Below, one piece after another: positions 20,332-31,223 of a DNA stretch of 64,000 nt; the first letter of the stretch is position 1; every line of letters starts with the position of its first letter. This stretch comes from Halomonas cerina (GTDB taxonomy: Bacteria > Pseudomonadota > Gammaproteobacteria > Pseudomonadales > Halomonadaceae). The translations under genes were made by a program, and so were the position numbers. Location of the stretch: assembly GCF_014192215.1 (NCBI RefSeq), contig NZ_JACHXP010000015.1:30984-94983 (forward strand), written 5' to 3'. The notes beneath the pieces are model-generated. The model ran no database searches and was not told the DNA's origin. It saw nothing but the letters and a program-made list of their open reading frames with translations.

Positions 20332-21809
20332 AATGCCACCTCGTCGAGCTCCAGCGACGCCTCTGCCAGGCGCAGGGCAATGCCCCCTACGTCCCCGGCC
20401 CCCTGGGTGATCAGGATATCACCGGGGCGCAGCACCTTGGCCAGCAGCCCCGGCAGTTCGCTCTTGTCCTGGACGAAGATCGGGTCTACCTCGCCACGCT
20501 GGCGAATGGAACCGGCCAGAGTGCGCCCGTCGGCGCCGGGAATCGGCGATTCACCGGCACTGTAGACATCAAGCAACAGCAACACATCGACCCCGGCCAG
20601 GACGCGCACGAAGTCTTCATAGAGATCCCGGGTCCGGGAAAAGCGATGCGGCTGGTAGACCATCACCAGGCGTCGGTCAGGCCAGCCGTCCCGCACCGCC
20701 TGGATCACCACTTCCACCTCGCGGGGATGGTGGCCGTAGTCGTCGACTAGCATGACCTCGCCAGCGCCACCCGGTGCCGCGTAGGTCCCCTGAACCTGAA
20801 AGCGGCGACCGACCCCGGCGAAGTTCGCCAGGCCACGCAGGATCGCGTCGTCCTCGAGACCAGCGTCACTGGCCACGGCGATCGCGGCCAAGGCATTGAG
20901 GGCATTGTGACGCCCGGGCATGGCCAGACGCACCGACAGCGGTGCCAGGCCATCCGGCCGCAGCGCCGTGAAGTGGACCTCGCCGCCCTGCTGCTCGAAG
21001 CCCTGGATCCGGTAGTCGGCATCCTCGCTGAACCCGTAGGTCACGAACTGCCGGTGGACTCGACCCAACAAGCCGCGCACGTTGGCATCATCCAGGCACA
21101 GGATGGCCAGGCCATAGAACGGCAGGTTGTGCAGGAATTCGACGAAGGTACTCTTGAGCCGCTCGAAATCCCCCCCGTAGGTGGTCATGTGATCGGCATC
21201 GATGTTGGTGACGATGGCCACCATAGGCTGCAGGTGAAGGAAGGAAGCATCCGACTCGTCGGCCTCGGCGACCAGGTAGTCCCCCTCCCCCAGACGGGCA
21301 TTGGTGCCGGCACTGGTGAGCCGGCCGCCAATCACGAAGGTGGGATCGAGCCCGCCCTCGCCAAGCAGGGTGGCCGTCAGGCTGGTCGTGGTCGTCTTGC
21401 CATGGGTGCCGGCCACGGCGATCCCATGGCGAAAGCGCATCAGTTCGGCGAGCATCTCGGCGCGGCGCACCACCGGCACACGACGTTCATGGGCCTCGTG
21501 AATCTCCGGGTTGGCCTCATCCACCGCGGTGGAGACCACCACCACGTCGGCGTCACGAGCATTCTCGGCGGCATGTCCGATCGTCACCCGGATGCCGCAA
21601 CTGCGCAGCCGCGCCACCACGGAGGACTCCTTCAGGTCGCTCCCGCTGACAACATAGCCCTGATTGGCCAGCACTTCGGCAATACCGCACATGCCGGCCC
21701 CCCCGATGCCCACGAAATGGATCCTCCGGGTACGCCGCATGCCCAGGCCCCGGCCGTGGCGCGGGGCAATGGCCTGACCGGGAACCGGTCCAAGAGTGTC
21801 ATCGCTCAA
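20328..21809 (-). CDS. murC: UDP-N-acetylmuramate--L-alanine ligase
   Basis: It adds L-Ala to UDP-MurNAc. The P-loop [12 protein letters not shown], the N-terminal [20 protein letters not shown] and [13 protein letters not shown] are typical. I chose the TTG at 21809 (reading [10 protein letters not shown] after the initiator, 493 residues): GGAG stands 7 bases upstream, it overlaps the murG stop by 11 bp, and it gives an N-terminal lead like that of E. coli MurC. The alternative is the ATG at 21740 (470 residues). The frame stays open further upstream inside murG, but no better start is seen. Confidence 0.95.
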   Translation of the reverse strand: MSDDTLGPVPGQAIAPRHGRGLGMRRTRRIHFVGIGGAGMCGIAEVLANQGYVVSGSDLKESSVVARLRSCGIRVTIGHAAENARDADVVVVSTAVDEANPEIHEAHERRVPVVRRAEMLAELMRFRHGIAVAGTHGKTTTTSLTATLLGEGGLDPTFVIGGRLTSAGTNARLGEGDYLVAEADESDASFLHLQPMVAIVTNIDADHMTTYGGDFERLKSTFVEFLHNLPFYGLAILCLDDANVRGLLGRVHRQFVTYGFSEDADYRIQGFEQQGGEVHFTALRPDGLAPLSVRLAMPGRHNALNALAAIAVASDAGLEDDAILRGLANFAGVGRRFQVQGTYAAPGGAGEVMLVDDYGHHPREVEVVIQAVRDGWPDRRLVMVYQPHRFSRTRDLYEDFVRVLAGVDVLLLLDVYSAGESPIPGADGRTLAGSIRQRGEVDPIFVQDKSELPGLLAKVLRPGDILITQGAGDVGGIALRLAEASLELDEVAL

Positions 21810-22887
21810 AACCTGTCTCCATGCAACCGGCCACCAGGCGCTCGACGGCCTCGAGGTGTGCACCCCACCGGGCCTGCACCGCCATGGTGGCGAGAGTGTC
21901 GGGGTCGAGCAGCGCCTCGAGCCGGTCGGCCAGTGACGCTGCGGTCATGTCATGCTGTGGCAGTAGCTGCGCACCACCGGCCTCCACCATCGCCTGGGCA
22001 TTGGCCGTCTGGTGATCATCCACCGCATGGGGGTAGGGCACGAAGAGCGCCGGCTTGGCCGCCGCGGCCAGCTCGGCCACGGTCAGAGCTCCCGCCCGGC
22101 ATACCACCAGGTCCGCCCACTCATAGGCCTCGGCCATGTCGTCGATAAAGGCGGATACGTCCGCGTCGACGCCATGACGATGATATCCCTCACGGGTCGC
22201 CGCCTCCTTGTCGCGGCCAGCCTGGTGATGCACCTGAGGCCGGCGGTCGTCGGGCAGGCGGGCCAGTGCCTCGGGCAAGGTGTTATTGAGAGCCAGCGCC
22301 CCCAGCGACCCGCCGACCACCAGCAGGCGCAGTGGGCGCGCTATCATCTCGTCAGCACCCCGGGGGCGCTCGCCGAGGGCGGCGATCTCGCCGCGCACCG
22401 GGTTACCGATCACCTCGGCACGGCCCGGGAAGGCCTGGGGAAAGGCGGCGTAGCGGCGCCGGGCGAGGCGCGCCAGCAGGCGATTGGTCAGCCCGGCCAC
22501 GGCGTTCTGTTCGTGGATCACCAGCGGCCGGCGCATCAGCCAGGCGGCCAGCCCGCCGGGGCCGCTGGCGAAGCCCCCGAGCCCCACCACCAGACCGGGA
22601 TCGACAGCGCGGATCACCCGGTGAGCCTGCCAGACGGCCCGCACCAGGTTCAGCGGTGCCTTGAGCCAGCCCGCCAGACCATTGCCGCGCAGCCCGCTCA
22701 CGGCGATGCGGTGCAGGGGAAGGCCGGCCTCCGGGACCAGGCGGTTCTCGATGCCGCGTGGGCTGCCCAGCCACTCCACCTCGACACCGGCCGCGGCGAG
22801 GCCCCTCGCCAGCGACAGCGCCGGAATGACATGCCCCCCCGTGCCGCCGGCCATGATCAGGGCGCGGCGTTCCTCGCCTATCTTCAT
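21799..22887 (-). CDS. murG: UDP-GlcNAc:lipid I N-acetylglucosaminyltransferase MurG
   Basis: The protein has 362 residues from the ATG at 22887, which overlaps the ftsW stop as ATGA. The N-terminal [17 protein letters not shown] binds phospholipid/lipid [12 protein letters not shown] and [11 protein letters not shown] follow, and the C-terminal half holds the UDP-GlcNAc site ([27 protein letters not shown]). It converts lipid I to lipid II at the inner face of the membrane. Confidence 0.97.
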   Translation of the reverse strand: MKIGEERRALIMAGGTGGHVIPALSLARGLAAAGVEVEWLGSPRGIENRLVPEAGLPLHRIAVSGLRGNGLAGWLKAPLNLVRAVWQAHRVIRAVDPGLVVGLGGFASGPGGLAAWLMRRPLVIHEQNAVAGLTNRLLARLARRRYAAFPQAFPGRAEVIGNPVRGEIAALGERPRGADEMIARPLRLLVVGGSLGALALNNTLPEALARLPDDRRPQVHHQAGRDKEAATREGYHRHGVDADVSAFIDDMAEAYEWADLVVCRAGALTVAELAAAAKPALFVPYPHAVDDHQTANAQAMVEAGGAQLLPQHDMTAASLADRLEALLDPDTLATMAVQARWGAHLEAVERLVAGCMETGFER

Positions 22888-24092
22888 CCCTTGGCTCCCT
22901 GCTCGGTCATGGGTCGGGCGGCGCGTGATGCCTCGGGTGAAGTGCGTCGTTGCCGCCGGCGCGTCTCGACATCGGCCCGCAGCAGCAAGGCCATCATCAT
23001 GGCACTGATCACCAGACTCGAGCCGCCATAGCTGAGCAGCGGCAGGGTCAGGCCCTTGGTCGGCAGCATGCCGGTGTTCACGGCGATGTTGATGAAGGCC
23101 TGCGCGCCGATGACCAGGGCGATGCCGTAGCTCAGGTAGGCGGCGAAGACCAGGCCGGCCAGCTCGGCCCGACGCCCCACGGCCATGGCTCGCCAGACCA
23201 GCAGCGCGAAGAGGCCAATCACCGCGATGGCCCCTACCAGCCCCAGTTCCTCGGCCAGCACCGCGAAGACGAAGTCGGTATGGGCCTCGGGCAGGTAGAA
23301 GAGCTTCTGGACGCTGTTGCCGAGTCCCACCCCCAACCAGTGTCCCCGGCCGAAGGCGATGAGCGCCTGAGTCAGTTGATAGCCGCTGGCGAACTGGTCG
23401 GCCCAGGGGTCGGCGAAGCTGGTGAGGCGGGCCAGGCGATAGGGTTCGGCGATGGCGGCCACGGCCCCGAGCGCCCCCACCAGCAGCATCAGCAGCAAGA
23501 AGCGTCCCCAGGGGGCGCCCGCCATCAGCAGCATGCCCATCACGCAAGCGGTCATCACCACCACCGCCCCGTAGTCGGGCTCGAGGATCAGCAAGAGCGC
23601 CATCAGAGCCATCACCGCCAAGGGGCGCAGGAAGGCGCCCCACTCCCGGCGCACCTGGGGCAGGAAGCGCTCTAGGTAACCGGCCAGGTAGACGATCAGA
23701 CAGAGCTTGGCGACCTCCGAGGCCTGCAGGTTGAACGGCACCCCCGGCACGGAGAGCCAGCGCCGACTACCGTTCACCTCATGCCCCACCACCAGCACCA
23801 GGGCCAGCAGCGCCAGGCCAAGCAGCAGCAGCAGCGGCCCGTTGACCTTCCACCAGGCCAGCGGCACCTGCAGGACCAGCAGCGCCACCCCCAGGGAGCC
23901 CGCCACGAAGACCCCATGGCGCAGGCTGAAGTGCCAGGCGTTGCCGGTAAGGCTAGAGGCCACCTCGGTGGAGGCCGAGGTGACCATGACCCAGCCCATC
24001 AGCAACAGCGCCAGTGCCGCCACCGCCAACCAGCCGTCGAAGGGCTGCTCGGCGGTGGACAGGCGCCGACGGAGGCGAGACAGTCGACTCAT
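22884..24092 (-). CDS. ftsW: Peptidoglycan glycosyltransferase FtsW
   Basis: The 402-residue SEDS protein has about ten hydrophobic segments. Conserved blocks include GSRRWLSVPGVPFNLQASEVAKL, LEPDYGAVVV, GLGNSVQKLFYLPEAHTDFVFAVLAEELG and the C-terminal GLTLPLLSYGGSSLV. Together with FtsI it polymerises septal peptidoglycan. The start overlaps the murD stop, and the end overlaps murG. Confidence 0.97.
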   Translation of the reverse strand: MSRLSRLRRRLSTAEQPFDGWLAVAALALLLMGWVMVTSASTEVASSLTGNAWHFSLRHGVFVAGSLGVALLVLQVPLAWWKVNGPLLLLLGLALLALVLVVGHEVNGSRRWLSVPGVPFNLQASEVAKLCLIVYLAGYLERFLPQVRREWGAFLRPLAVMALMALLLILEPDYGAVVVMTACVMGMLLMAGAPWGRFLLLMLLVGALGAVAAIAEPYRLARLTSFADPWADQFASGYQLTQALIAFGRGHWLGVGLGNSVQKLFYLPEAHTDFVFAVLAEELGLVGAIAVIGLFALLVWRAMAVGRRAELAGLVFAAYLSYGIALVIGAQAFINIAVNTGMLPTKGLTLPLLSYGGSSLVISAMMMALLLRADVETRRRQRRTSPEASRAARPMTEQGAKG

Positions 24093-25477
24093 GCTGGTCT
24101 CCCGCTCGCCAGGCGCGAGACCCCGCGGCGGAAGGCCTCGCCACGCGCCTGATAGTCGCGGAACTGATCGAGACTGGCACAGGCTGGCGAAAGCAGCACA
24201 CAGTCTCCGGGACGGGCGATCGCCGCGGCCCGGGCCATGGCCTGCGCAAGATCCGTCACTCGGGTCACGGCCACCTGGCCCCTCAGCGCCGCCTCGAGAC
24301 GAGCGGCATCCCGGCCGAAGAGCACCGCCTCGCGGCCGTGGCGAGCCAGCGGCTCGGCCAACGGGGAGAAGTCGGCGCCCTTGCCCACGCCCCCGGCCAA
24401 CAGGATCAGCCGGCCGGCGAGTGTCGGCCCCAGTCCGGCGATGGCCGCCAGGGTCGCCCCCACGTTGGTCCCCTTGGAGTCGTTGATCCAGCGCACGCCA
24501 TCGCGCTCGGCCACCAGCTCACCGCGGTGGGGCAGGCCGGCGAAACGCGTGAGCACGCGACGCATGGCGGGAAGCCCAAGCCCCAGGCGATGGCCCATGG
24601 CCAGGGCCGCCAAGGCATTGGCCTGGTTATGGCGACCCGGCAGGCGTACCGCCTCGGCCGGCATCAGCGGGCGTGTGCCGTGCATCAGCCAGGCCTTGGG
24701 GCCCTCGCCGCCGTCATGGTCGGCGATCCCCCACTCTTCCCCTTTCGGGGCCCGGGTCGTGAAGCGGTCCAGGGCCGGCAGCGGCTCGGCCGGCCAGGTG
24801 GCCGGGTCGTCGGCATTGACCACGCCGTGCCGTGCGCCCCGGAAGATGCCCAGCTTGGCGGCGCGATAGCCGGCCATGTTCCCATGACGGTCGAGATGAT
24901 CCTCGGACAGGTTGAGGAAGGCGCCGGTCTCGGCCCCCAGCCAGGGGGTGGTCTCGAGCTGAAAGCTCGACAGCTCGAGCACGAAGAGCTCGGCGTCGGG
25001 CTGCTCGGCGAGCAGGTCCAGGGCAGGGGTGCCGAGGTTGCCGCCCACCGCCACGCGCAGGCCGGCTTCGCGAGCCATCTCGCCGAGCAGGGTGGTCACG
25101 GTGGACTTGGCGTTGGCCCCGGTGATCGCCGCAATCGGTGCCTGGGCCGCCCGGATGAAGAGCGCGATCTCGCCCACCAGGCGCGGCTCGTCGTTCTCGC
25201 CAGTATGCCCGGCCAGGGTGTCGAGTCCCGGCGTACGCGGATCCACCCCGGGACTCACCACCACCTCCCGGGCCTCGCTGAGGTCGAGGTCGGTAAGCGA
25301 GCCCCCATGCACCGCGATGTCGGGATAGGCGGCACGGAAGTCGGCCAGCCCCGGGGGCTCGATCCGGGTATCGGCGACCATGAAGGGCTGGCCGAGTCGG
25401 CTCAGGTGGCGACAGATCGCCCGCCCCGATACCCCGAGGCCGACCACCAGCGTGACTCCCTTCGGCACCTTGATCAT
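24089..25477 (-). CDS. murD: UDP-N-acetylmuramoyl-L-alanine--D-glutamate ligase
   Basis: The 462-residue Mur ligase has the N-terminal Rossmann-like GLGVSGRAICRHL, the P-loop region AITGANAKSTVTTLL and LNLSEDHLDRH. The usual P-loop GTNGKST is read here as GANAKST, a mild variant but one also common among MurD proteins. It adds D-Glu to UDP-MurNAc-Ala. It sits 28 bp downstream of mraY and overlaps ftsW. Confidence 0.96.
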   Translation of the reverse strand: MIKVPKGVTLVVGLGVSGRAICRHLSRLGQPFMVADTRIEPPGLADFRAAYPDIAVHGGSLTDLDLSEAREVVVSPGVDPRTPGLDTLAGHTGENDEPRLVGEIALFIRAAQAPIAAITGANAKSTVTTLLGEMAREAGLRVAVGGNLGTPALDLLAEQPDAELFVLELSSFQLETTPWLGAETGAFLNLSEDHLDRHGNMAGYRAAKLGIFRGARHGVVNADDPATWPAEPLPALDRFTTRAPKGEEWGIADHDGGEGPKAWLMHGTRPLMPAEAVRLPGRHNQANALAALAMGHRLGLGLPAMRRVLTRFAGLPHRGELVAERDGVRWINDSKGTNVGATLAAIAGLGPTLAGRLILLAGGVGKGADFSPLAEPLARHGREAVLFGRDAARLEAALRGQVAVTRVTDLAQAMARAAAIARPGDCVLLSPACASLDQFRDYQARGEAFRRGVSRLASGRPA

Positions 25478-25505
25478 GGCGGCTCCTTGCGTAGGTGGCG
25501 TGGTA

Positions 25506-26588
25506 TCAGCGGACCTTGAGCGTGGCCAGGCCGATCAGCACCAGCACCACGGTAATGATCCAGAAGCGCACGATGACTCGCGGCTCCGGCCAGCCCTTGA
25601 GCTCGTAGTGGTGGTGCAGCGGCGCCATGCGGAAGATGCGTCGGCCGGTCAGCTTGTAGGAGCCCACCTGCAGGATCACCGACACGGTCTCCATGACGAA
25701 GATGCCACCCATGATGAACAGCACGATCTCCTGGCGTACGATCACCGCTACCACGCCCAGCGCCGCGCCCAGGGCCAGGGCCCCGACATCGCCCATGAAG
25801 ACCTGGGCGGGATAGGTGTTGAACCACAAAAAGCCGAGCCCCGCCCCGGCAATGGTGGCACAGAATACCGCCAGTTCACCGGCCCCGACGACCAGGGGAA
25901 TCTGCAGGTAGTCGGCGAAGACCACGTTGCCGCTGGCGTAGGCGAACACCGCCAGCCCCATGGCCACTAGCACGGTGGGCATGATGGCCAGGCCATCGAG
26001 GCCGTCGGTCAAGTTCACCGCGTTGGAGCTGCCGACGATCACGAAGTAGCTGAGCACGATGTAGAAGACCCCCAGTGGCAGCACGAACTCCTTGAACAGC
26101 GGTACGATCAGGCTGGTCTCCACCGGGGATGCCGCGGTGACATACAGCACCCCGGCCGCTGCCAGGCCGATCACCGATTGCCAGAAATACTTCCAGCGGG
26201 CGGGCAGGCCGCGCGGGTTCTTCTCCACCACCTTGCGATAGTCGTCGACCCAGCCGATGGCGCCGAAGCCCAGGGTCACCGCCAGCACCACCCACACATA
26301 GTGGTTGGTCAAGTCCCCCCACAGCAGGGTGCTGACCGCGATGGCCATGAGGATCATCGCCCCGCCCATGGTTGGGGTCCCCGCCTTGGAAAGGTGCGAC
26401 TGCGGGCCGTCGTCGCGCACGGCCTGGCCGATCTGGCGCTCCACCAGGCGGCGGATCACCACCGGCCCCAGCCACAGGCAGAGCACCAGGGACGTCAGGG
26501 TCCCGAGGATCATCCTCAGGGTGAGATAGTCGAAGACACGAAAGGCGCTCTGGAACTGCGCCAGGAAATCAGCCAGAAAAAGCAGCAT
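25506..26588 (-). CDS. mraY: Phospho-N-acetylmuramoyl-pentapeptide transferase MraY
   Basis: The protein has 360 residues from the ATG at 26588 ([20 protein letters not shown]), the same length as E. coli MraY. Catalytic and signature motifs are [36 protein letters not shown] and [17 protein letters not shown]. It transfers phospho-MurNAc-pentapeptide to undecaprenyl phosphate, giving lipid I. It is 8 bp downstream of murF. Confidence 0.98.
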   Translation of the reverse strand: MLLFLADFLAQFQSAFRVFDYLTLRMILGTLTSLVLCLWLGPVVIRRLVERQIGQAVRDDGPQSHLSKAGTPTMGGAMILMAIAVSTLLWGDLTNHYVWVVLAVTLGFGAIGWVDDYRKVVEKNPRGLPARWKYFWQSVIGLAAAGVLYVTAASPVETSLIVPLFKEFVLPLGVFYIVLSYFVIVGSSNAVNLTDGLDGLAIMPTVLVAMGLAVFAYASGNVVFADYLQIPLVVGAGELAVFCATIAGAGLGFLWFNTYPAQVFMGDVGALALGAALGVVAVIVRQEIVLFIMGGIFVMETVSVILQVGSYKLTGRRIFRMAPLHHHYELKGWPEPRVIVRFWIITVVLVLIGLATLKVR

Positions 26589-26596
26589 GTAGTGCG

Positions 26597-27964
26597 TTAC
26601 CTTGATGCAGCCGGGCGCAGTGCCGCCACCACGGCTTCCATGCCGGCACTGCGCGAGCCTTTGACCAGCACGCTGGTTCCCGGCGGCAGATGATGGAGGA
26701 CGTGGCGCATCAGCGCTTCCCGATCGTCGAAATGGCACCCGGATCCGCCGAAGGCGCGGCTGGCCGGCCGGGCCGGCTCGCCGAAGGTGCCGAGAAAGTC
26801 GATGCCCAGTTCCCGTGCATAATGCCCGACCTCGGCATGCAGCCGCGCGGACGCCTCACCCAGTTCGCCCATGGCCCCCAGCAGGCACCAGCGTGGCCCC
26901 GGCAACGAGGCCAGCACCTCGAGCGCCGCCTTCACCGCACCAGGATTGGCGTTATAGCTATCGTCCAGCAGGCGGGTTCCGTGGCGGCCATCCACCAGGC
27001 TGAGGCGCCCCGGCATCGCCGCGACCGTCTCGAGCCCGGCCAGCACGTCCGCCGTGTCGAGCCCCATGGCCAGCGCCGCCCCTGCCGCGGCCAGGGCATT
27101 GGCCACGTTGTGACGTCCGAGCAGGGCCAACTGGACACGCCCGAGCGCTCGGCCGTCCAGGACAAGCCTGAAAGCATAGCGCCCGACGCCGTCGCCGACC
27201 AGTGTCTCGGCGCGCAGACGGGCCTCACGGGCGAAGCCGAAATCGAGTACCTGCCGGGGCGCGGCAAGGCGCGCCCAGCTGGCGAAATAGCGATCGTCGC
27301 GATTGAGCACCGCCACCCCGTCGTCGGGCAGCGATGCCAGGATCTCTGCCTTGGCCTGGGCGATCCGACCCGGGCTCCCAAACTCCCCGACATGCGCCCC
27401 GGTGACATTGGTGATCACTGCGACCTGCGGCTCGGCCAGCGCCGCGGTCCAGGCGATCTCGCCGAGATGGTTGGCCCCGAGCTCCACCACCGCCTGGCGA
27501 TGGTGGGCCGCCAACTCGAGCAGGGTGAGCGGCGCGCCGATATCGTTGTTGAGGTTGCCTCGGGTGGCCAGCGTCGCCCCACGGCGGGCCAGCAGCGTGG
27601 CCAGCATCTGCTTGACCGTGGTCTTGCCGCTGTTGCCGGTGACGGCCACCAGGGGCCCGCCCCAGGCACGCCGCCGCGCCCGGCCCAGCAGGCCCAGCGC
27701 CAGCCGGGTATCGGTCACTTTGAGCTGGGGCAGCGGATCCTCCACGCGGCGCTCCACCAGCGCCGCCACGGCGCCCGCCTCCCGGGCCTGGGCGATGAAG
27801 TCGTGGGCATCGAAACGCGTCCCTGCCAGGGCCACGAACAACGCCCCCGGAGAGAGCCGGCGGGTATCGGTGACGATCTCCCCCACCGGCGCGTCGATGA
27901 CCGGAGCGGCCACGCCCAGCGCCCTTGCCACCTCGGCCAGCGAGTCCAGGCCGACAACGCTCAT
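26597..27964 (-). CDS. murF: UDP-MurNAc-tripeptide--D-alanyl-D-alanine ligase
   Basis: The 455-residue Mur ligase has the P-loop [32 protein letters not shown] with the MurF-specific region, and [17 protein letters not shown], the hallmark of MurF. It adds the D-Ala-D-Ala made by DdlB. It overlaps the murE stop by 4 bp. Confidence 0.97.
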   Translation of the reverse strand: MSVVGLDSLAEVARALGVAAPVIDAPVGEIVTDTRRLSPGALFVALAGTRFDAHDFIAQAREAGAVAALVERRVEDPLPQLKVTDTRLALGLLGRARRRAWGGPLVAVTGNSGKTTVKQMLATLLARRGATLATRGNLNNDIGAPLTLLELAAHHRQAVVELGANHLGEIAWTAALAEPQVAVITNVTGAHVGEFGSPGRIAQAKAEILASLPDDGVAVLNRDDRYFASWARLAAPRQVLDFGFAREARLRAETLVGDGVGRYAFRLVLDGRALGRVQLALLGRHNVANALAAAGAALAMGLDTADVLAGLETVAAMPGRLSLVDGRHGTRLLDDSYNANPGAVKAALEVLASLPGPRWCLLGAMGELGEASARLHAEVGHYARELGIDFLGTFGEPARPASRAFGGSGCHFDDREALMRHVLHHLPPGTSVLVKGSRSAGMEAVVAALRPAASR

Positions 27965-29469
27965 GGGGCACTCCCCGTCGCCCGCGCCGCCAGGGCGGCC
28001 TCGGCCTCGGCGCGGTCCGAGAAGGGATGGCGCCTACCATCGATTTCCTGATAGGTCTCATGCCCCTTGCCGGCGATGAGGATAATGTCGTCAGCCTTGG
28101 CCTCCCGAATGGCCTCATGGATCGCCCTCGCCCTACCCTCGGCGTCGACGGCCGATGCCCGGGCGGCCTCGGAGAGCCCGGCCAGGATCTGCTCGCGGAT
28201 CGCCGCCGGCGCCTCGCCGCGGGGGTTGTCATCGGTGACCACCAGGCAATCGGCATGGCGCTCGGCGACCGCGGCCATCAACGGCCGCTTGCCGCGGTCG
28301 CGATCGCCGCCGCAGCCGAACAGGCACCATAGGCGACCACTGCCGGACCGGTGGGCCTTCAGGGCGACAAGGGCGTTCTCCAACGCATCCGGCGTATGGG
28401 CATAGTCGATGACCACCGTGGGCCCCGCCCCGGCGGCCAGGGCCTGCATGCGCCCGGGCACCGGGGCGAGCTTGGCCGCGGCGACGAATAGCGCCTCGAG
28501 GTCGGCACCGAGGCCGTAGAGGGTCGCCATGGCCAACAGCACATTGGTGAGGTTGAAGCGCCCCATCAGCGGCAGCTCGAGCACCCGCTCCCCCTCCGGG
28601 GTCGCGACCAGCGCGCGTTGGCCTTCGGCATGGGGCACCCAGTCGACCACCCGCAGGGTCACGGCCTCGCCCTCGCCCACCGCGAGCACGCGGACATCGG
28701 CCGTCAGGCCGGCCAGCATCAGTCGGGCCAGGGGATCATCAGCATTGACCACCGCCAGATCCAGCTCCGGACGACGGAAGAGACGCGCCTTGGCCGCGGC
28801 ATAGGCCGCCATGCTGCCGTGGTAGTCGAGGTGGTCGCGACTCAGGTTGGTGAAGACGGCGGCCTGGAGCCGGCAACCGTCGAGCCGGCCCTGCTCCAGG
28901 GCATGGGACGAGACCTCCATGGCCACCCGGGTGATCCCCTCATTGGCCAGTGCGCCGAGCGAAGCCTGCAGCGCCAGCGGCCCGGGGGTGGTCAGCTCCC
29001 CCGGGTGCAGGGCCCCCGGCCGCCCGTGGCCGAGGGTACCGACCATGCCGGCATCCCGGCCCAGTGCCTGGCTGAGCGCCGCGATATAGTGGGTCACCGA
29101 GCTCTTGCCGTTGGTGCCGGTGACGCCGATCAGCTCCAGCCCTTCCGACACCGCGAAGGCCCGGTGTCCCAGCTCACCGAGCCGCTCGCGCAGGGCCGGC
29201 AACCAGCATACTCGGGCGTCATCGACCGTACGCGGCCCTTCGTCGTGGGCCAGCACCAAGGCCGCCCCCGCCGCCAGTGCGGCAGGGATGAAGGCCCGCC
29301 CGTCGCTCGCCACGCCCGGCACGGCCACGAACACAGCCCCGGCGGCCACCCGGCGACTGTCGACGACGAGCCGGACGGGGTCATCGAGGGTCACCTCCAG
29401 CGGCGAGACGGCGAAGCCGGGCCAGAGTGCAGCCAGGGCGGCCTGGAGTCGTGAGGGGCTCAGCAGCAT
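27961..29469 (-). CDS. murE: UDP-MurNAc-L-Ala-D-Glu--meso-diaminopimelate ligase
   Basis: The protein has 502 residues from the ATG at 29469 (MLLSPSRLQAALAALWPGFA), with AGGTG five bases upstream. A GTG at 29514 that overlaps the ftsI stop is less likely because its GGAG is only two bases away. The P-loop is GVTGTNGKSSVTHYI. The motif TDDNPRGE contains the DNPR signature of the meso-diaminopimelate-adding form, as expected for a Gram-negative wall. Confidence 0.96.
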   Translation of the reverse strand: MLLSPSRLQAALAALWPGFAVSPLEVTLDDPVRLVVDSRRVAAGAVFVAVPGVASDGRAFIPAALAAGAALVLAHDEGPRTVDDARVCWLPALRERLGELGHRAFAVSEGLELIGVTGTNGKSSVTHYIAALSQALGRDAGMVGTLGHGRPGALHPGELTTPGPLALQASLGALANEGITRVAMEVSSHALEQGRLDGCRLQAAVFTNLSRDHLDYHGSMAAYAAAKARLFRRPELDLAVVNADDPLARLMLAGLTADVRVLAVGEGEAVTLRVVDWVPHAEGQRALVATPEGERVLELPLMGRFNLTNVLLAMATLYGLGADLEALFVAAAKLAPVPGRMQALAAGAGPTVVIDYAHTPDALENALVALKAHRSGSGRLWCLFGCGGDRDRGKRPLMAAVAERHADCLVVTDDNPRGEAPAAIREQILAGLSEAARASAVDAEGRARAIHEAIREAKADDIILIAGKGHETYQEIDGRRHPFSDRAEAEAALAARATGSAP

Positions 29470-29510
29470 GATGGCACCTGTGGTAGATGGCGATGACGTC
29501 GTCGCATGGC

Positions 29511-31223
29511 TCACTTCTCCCGCCGGTCCGGGGGCACATCCAGCAAGCGCAGGGCATTGCCGGCGACTCGCGAGAACACCGGCGCGGCCACGGCGCCTCC
29601 ATAGTAATCATCGCCGCGGGGCCGGTCGATCATCACCACCGTCACGATGCGCGGGTTGGACACCGGCACGATCCCCACGAACAGGCTGCGATAGGCGCGC
29701 TCCCGGTAGCCGCCACCGGCGGAGGTCTTGCGCACGGTGCCGGTCTTGCCGGCGACGCTGTAGCCAGGCACTTCGGCCCGACGCGCGCCCGTCTCCGGCC
29801 CCACCACCTGGTCCATCATCTCGAGCACCCGGTCGGCGACTGCGGGCCGGATCACGGTATCACCGGCGGGCACCCGATCGAGCTTGAGCAGCGACGGGGG
29901 CAAGCGCCGCCCCTGGTTGGCGATGGCGGTATAGGCACTGGCCAGCTGCAGGGCCGAGACGGACAGGCCGTAGCCGTAGGAGAGCGCCGCCCATTGGCTA
30001 CTCGACCAGCGCACCGGCGCCGGCAGGCTGCCGGCCGCCTCGCCGGGAAAGCCCAGCCCCGGGGCCTGGCCCAGTCCCAACTCACGATAGGTGGCCGGAA
30101 TGATCGGGTCGTCGAGGCGCAGCGCCAGCTTGGACATGCCGATGTTGGAGGACTTCTCGAGGATGCCGGCCAGGCTGAGCTCACCGTAGTTGCGAATATC
30201 CTTGATGGTGAAGCGGTCGATGACCATCCAGCCCGGCGAGGTGTCGACCACGGTACCGAGCGGCAGCTCACCGGTCTCGAGCATGGCGGCCATGGCCAGC
30301 GGCTTCACCACCGACCCCGGCTCGTAGACATCGACGATGGCACGGTTGCGCAACCCGGCCGGATCGAGGCCCGCCCGGTCATTGGGGTTGTAGGAGGGCT
30401 GGTTGGCCATCGCCAGCACCTCGCCGGTGCGGGCATCCATCATCACCAGCACCCCACCATCGGCATCATGCTCGGCCACCGCGGCCTTGAGCTCACGGTA
30501 GGCCATGAACTGCAGGCGCTGGTCCAGCGCCAAGGTGAGATCCCCGCCAGGCTGCGCCTCGCGCAGCAGGGCCAGCTCGCGTACCAGGCGTCCGCGGCGG
30601 TCCTTGAGCACGCGGCGCTGACCGAGGGTGCCGGCCAGATAGGACTGATAGGCCAGCTCCAGGCCTTCCTGTCCCTGGTCATCGACGTTGGTCACCCCGA
30701 TCAACTGCGCCGATACCTCACCCGCCGGGTAGTAGCGCTTGTACTCCTCCTGGACGTGGACGCCGGGGATGCGCAGGTCGAGCACCTCCCGGGCCGCTTT
30801 CGGCGTCATGCGGCGGCGCAAGTACATGAATTCACGCTCGGCATAGCGCGCAATGCGTGCATTGAGCGCCTCCAGCTCCTGGCCCAGCGCGCGGGCCAGC
30901 ATCAGGCGCTGGATGTCATCCTGGGGGAGGTCCTGGGGATTGGCCCAGAGGGTCATCACCGGCGTCGAGATCGCCAGTGGCTCGCCATGGCGATCGGTGA
31001 TCATGCCGCGGTGGGCGGGAATCGGATCGACGCGCAGGGTCCGGGCATCGCCCTGGCCCTGGAGAAAGGAACGATCGAAGACATGCAGGTCGACGATGCG
31101 TCCCGCCAGCAGGGTCAGGCCGCCCACCACCAGCGCCATCATGACCACGTAGCGGGCACGCCCCATGGGCGTGGCGGGGCGTGCACGACGCGAGGTCACC
31201 CCACTGCGGGAACCGGTGCTCAT
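29511..31223 (-). CDS. ftsI: Peptidoglycan D,D-transpeptidase FtsI (PBP3)
   Basis: The protein has 570 residues from the ATG at 31223, which overlaps the ftsL stop as ATGA. It has a short basic cytoplasmic start, one membrane helix near residues 25-45, the pedestal domain (DPIPAHRGMITDRHGEPLA), and the transpeptidase with EPGSVVKPL (active-site Ser), the KSSNIGMSKL SxN box and the VAGKTGT KTG box. It cross-links septal peptidoglycan with FtsW. All catalytic motifs are intact. Confidence 0.97.
   Translation of the reverse strand: MSTGSRSGVTSRRARPATPMGRARYVVMMALVVGGLTLLAGRIVDLHVFDRSFLQGQGDARTLRVDPIPAHRGMITDRHGEPLAISTPVMTLWANPQDLPQDDIQRLMLARALGQELEALNARIARYAEREFMYLRRRMTPKAAREVLDLRIPGVHVQEEYKRYYPAGEVSAQLIGVTNVDDQGQEGLELAYQSYLAGTLGQRRVLKDRRGRLVRELALLREAQPGGDLTLALDQRLQFMAYRELKAAVAEHDADGGVLVMMDARTGEVLAMANQPSYNPNDRAGLDPAGLRNRAIVDVYEPGSVVKPLAMAAMLETGELPLGTVVDTSPGWMVIDRFTIKDIRNYGELSLAGILEKSSNIGMSKLALRLDDPIIPATYRELGLGQAPGLGFPGEAAGSLPAPVRWSSSQWAALSYGYGLSVSALQLASAYTAIANQGRRLPPSLLKLDRVPAGDTVIRPAVADRVLEMMDQVVGPETGARRAEVPGYSVAGKTGTVRKTSAGGGYRERAYRSLFVGIVPVSNPRIVTVVMIDRPRGDDYYGGAVAAPVFSRVAGNALRLLDVPPDRREK

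Noticed and set aside
29470..29514. GTG start of murE overlapping the ftsI stop
   Set aside because: Its purine-rich site is only two bases from the GTG, and the ATG at 29469 has better spacing and the expected MurE N-terminus.
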